Part shown: positions 62,803 to 64,000 of the stretch, one piece after another | How positions within the stretch are numbered: position 1 is the stretch's first letter | Layout of the letters: each line of letters opens with the position of its first letter | DNA from: Pseudomonas paracarnis | GTDB lineage: Bacteria > Pseudomonadota > Gammaproteobacteria > Pseudomonadales > Pseudomonadaceae | NCBI RefSeq assembly: GCF_904063055.1 | Contig: NZ_CAJFCN010000006.1 | Span: 1-64,000, forward strand | DNA length: 64,000 nucleotides | Direction: 5' to 3' | Made by a program: the position numbers and the translations under genes | Notes under the pieces: generated by a model | The model's input: only the letters and a program-made list of their open reading frames with translations | Told to the model about the DNA's origin: nothing | The model's database searches: none

Positions 62803-63576
62803 TCAGCTCCGAAGCCCGCGGTATTTTTCATTCAGCGCATAAAGAATCGCGCACGTCTCTGCATCCAGGAATCCACAATAATCCCGTGGCCGAAAGTGCA
62901 TCTGGAACGCCCGGGTGCGCTGCTCAAAGGCCCGGCGATTCTGCGCCGGCTTATACCCATAACGCTGAAACGCCCTCTCCACCTCGACCTCCGGCGGCAA
63001 GCCGAGACAAAAGCGGCGCTGGTACATCGCCCGCGTCTGCTCATCAAACCAAGCCCCAATGCCGGCTTCATGCAGCAGACGCCAGGGCAACCGAGGCCCA
63101 GGGTCGCTCTTGCGCCAGTAGGCCACGTCCGAATGCCCGAGCCAGTCAGTGGGGCCCACCTGCGGATAGCGCTCCAGCAGGTCGCGAAGCAATTCAATCA
63201 GTAGGTCAATCTGTGCCGGTGCGTACTCCGGAAAGGTAAAGCCCCCCGCTTCATCCCGCGCCAGGTTGACGATTTCAATGCCCACCGAGCGGCTGTTGAG
63301 ATCGGCCTTCCCCGCCCAATAGCTCACGCCTGCGTGCCAGGCGCGCTGGTTCTCGCCCACCAGGCGAAACACCCGCAGCTCTTCATAACCGGCAGCACAG
63401 TAGCTGGGTTCAGCGGGATCGGGCAGCAGATAGTGAGCGCTGACGCCATCTTGGGTGAGGGTGCGTAGCGATGAAGAAAAGGGCGCGGCGGTGTAGTGCA
63501 CAATCACCTGTTGCACGGATTCGCCGCGGCGGTCGTTGAAATCCCTGGCAGGGAAACTGGTGTCGATTACCAACAT
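62803..63576 (-). CDS. ampDh3: AmpDh3-like N-acetylmuramoyl-L-alanine amidase
   Basis: A 257-residue zinc amidase that cuts the amide between muramic acid and the stem peptide. The metal ligands are visible in VIVHYTA, LGHSDVAYWRKSDPG; a C-terminal peptidoglycan-binding domain ends in LDAETCAILYALNEKY. It lacks a signal peptide, like AmpDh3 of P. aeruginosa, to which the wording is closest from memory. ATG 63576 (MLVIDTSF) with AAGGA upstream is used; the frame opens at 63609. Confidence 0.9.
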   Translation of the reverse strand: MLVIDTSFPARDFNDRRGESVQQVIVHYTAAPFSSSLRTLTQDGVSAHYLLPDPAEPSYCAAGYEELRVFRLVGENQRAWHAGVSYWAGKADLNSRSVGIEIVNLARDEAGGFTFPEYAPAQIDLLIELLRDLLERYPQVGPTDWLGHSDVAYWRKSDPGPRLPWRLLHEAGIGAWFDEQTRAMYQRRFCLGLPPEVEVERAFQRYGYKPAQNRRAFEQRTRAFQMHFRPRDYCGFLDAETCAILYALNEKYRGLRS

Positions 63577-63624
63577 AAGAACAGTCCTTTTCAATTCAGG
63601 CCGACTCATTCGGCCCGTTCAAGC

Positions 63625-63676
63625 GCAAAAAAATTACCGCCATCCTGAAGGCTTGAGCCTCAGGCGGGCGGTAATT
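63625..63676 (-). terminator. Terminator of the sensor kinase gene
   Basis: On the minus strand AATTACCGCC (63676-63667) pairs with GGCGGTAATT (63641-63632), with a nested GAGGCTCAAGCCTTC hairpin in between, followed by a T-run. Confidence 0.8.
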
Positions 63677-63699
63677 ATTTGCCACGTGAATAGGACTGC

Positions 63700-64000
63700 T
63701 CAGCGCCGCAACGGCATGCCCAGGTCGACCCGCATACCATCGGGCTGGCTGTCGAAGTGCAACGAGCAGGAACAGCGCTGCACGATCGCCTGGACAATCG
63801 CCAGGCCCAGGCCACAGCCTTCGCTGCTGCCATTGCGCCAGAAGCGTTGGGTGAGGTATTGCAGGTCTTCGCTGGAGATCTGCTGGCCATGGTCACGCAC
63901 GCGGAACACCACGTTATCCGGGGTAGAAAACACCTGCAGTTCCACGCGGGTATCGGCGGGGGTATGGCGCAAGGCGTTGTCCAGCAGGTTACGCAAGGCC
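63700..64000 (-). CDS. Sensor histidine kinase, C-terminal part (cut by window edge)
   Basis: About 100 residues of a HATPase_c domain: the N-box NLLDNALRHTP, the G1-like DHGQQI, the F-box-like QRFWR and the G2 motif GCGLGLAIVQAIV are visible. The protein begins outside the window, so its input domain and partner are unknown. It is followed by a terminator and then, in the same direction, the amidase gene. Confidence 0.9.
   Translation of the reverse strand, partial: ALRNLLDNALRHTPADTRVELQVFSTPDNVVFRVRDHGQQISSEDLQYLTQRFWRNGSSEGCGLGLAIVQAIVQRCSCSLHFDSQPDGMRVDLGMPLRR

Noticed and set aside
62803..63576. Amidase as a type VI secretion effector
   Set aside because: No secretion genes or immunity gene nearby; the amidase alone is not enough to support this.

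Overview
The window looks like a chromosomal segment of a fluorescent Pseudomonas (P. fluorescens group). The evidence is high GC, very many GTGGGAGC-type REP/REPIN elements, pyoverdine genes (pvdH and an mbtH homologue), a PvdS-type promoter, and gene order that, as I remember it, follows several P. aeruginosa PAO1 blocks (thiolase-pap-mnmC-NAGGN; aroC to folE; allantoin/urate genes; htrB-minCDE-rluA-apeB). I found no rRNA, tRNA or CRISPR array.

Layout. 1-1.2 kb: the edge of an insertion sequence and a drug/metabolite transporter. 1.2-1.8 kb: a long structured intergenic repeat plus REPs. 1.8-6.8 kb: thiolase, polyphosphate:AMP phosphotransferase, and the tRNA-modifying fusion enzyme MnmC. 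6.9-12.3 kb: the N-acetylglutaminylglutamine amide (NAGGN) osmolyte operon asnO-ngg-M42 peptidase, followed by a UPF0270 gene and a CsrA/RsmA paralogue. 12.4-20.6 kb: SDR oxidoreductase, small membrane proteins, an LTA-synthase-like sulfatase, an ankyrin protein, a FATP-type acyl-CoA synthetase, a DUF3509 protein behind a possible sigma-54 promoter, and a small LuxR-type regulator. 20.8-29.7 kb: an acireductone dioxygenase relative that has lost two metal ligands, an MFS transporter, aroC, a hydrolase, prmB, a cysteine hydrolase, a Smr protein, folE and a glutaredoxin. 29.8-33.8 kb: a CitMHS transporter/AtuA-like catabolic operon with a divergent LysR gene.

34.6-50.2 kb is a purine/urate/ureide catabolic region. 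It contains a purine permease, UraH, PuuE, UraD, allantoicase, ureidoglycolate lyase, the membrane-bound cytochrome-type urate hydroxylase PuuD, a urate/xanthine permease and a Tsx-like outer membrane channel. Together these would import purines and take urate to glyoxylate and urea. It is interrupted by a LysE exporter gene and a 5.3 kb gene for a giant dermonecrotic-toxin-domain protein. Three copies of a TTGTATACAA-type palindrome sit upstream of the permease, uraH and puuE, which suggests one dedicated repressor.

50.3-64 kb: a patatin phospholipase, a lipid A acyltransferase, minCDE, rluA, apeB, an MscS channel, a periplasmic-type M20 amidohydrolase, mbtH and pvdH behind an iron-starvation promoter, an AmpDh3-like amidase, and the C-terminal end of a sensor kinase.

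The most useful leads are the metal-ligand-deficient acireductone dioxygenase relative, the shared palindromic operator, the giant toxin-like gene inside the purine cluster, the SD-masking inverted repeat and mini-ORF in the CitMHS/LysR divergent region, and the perfect 26-bp inverted repeat between minE and rluA.
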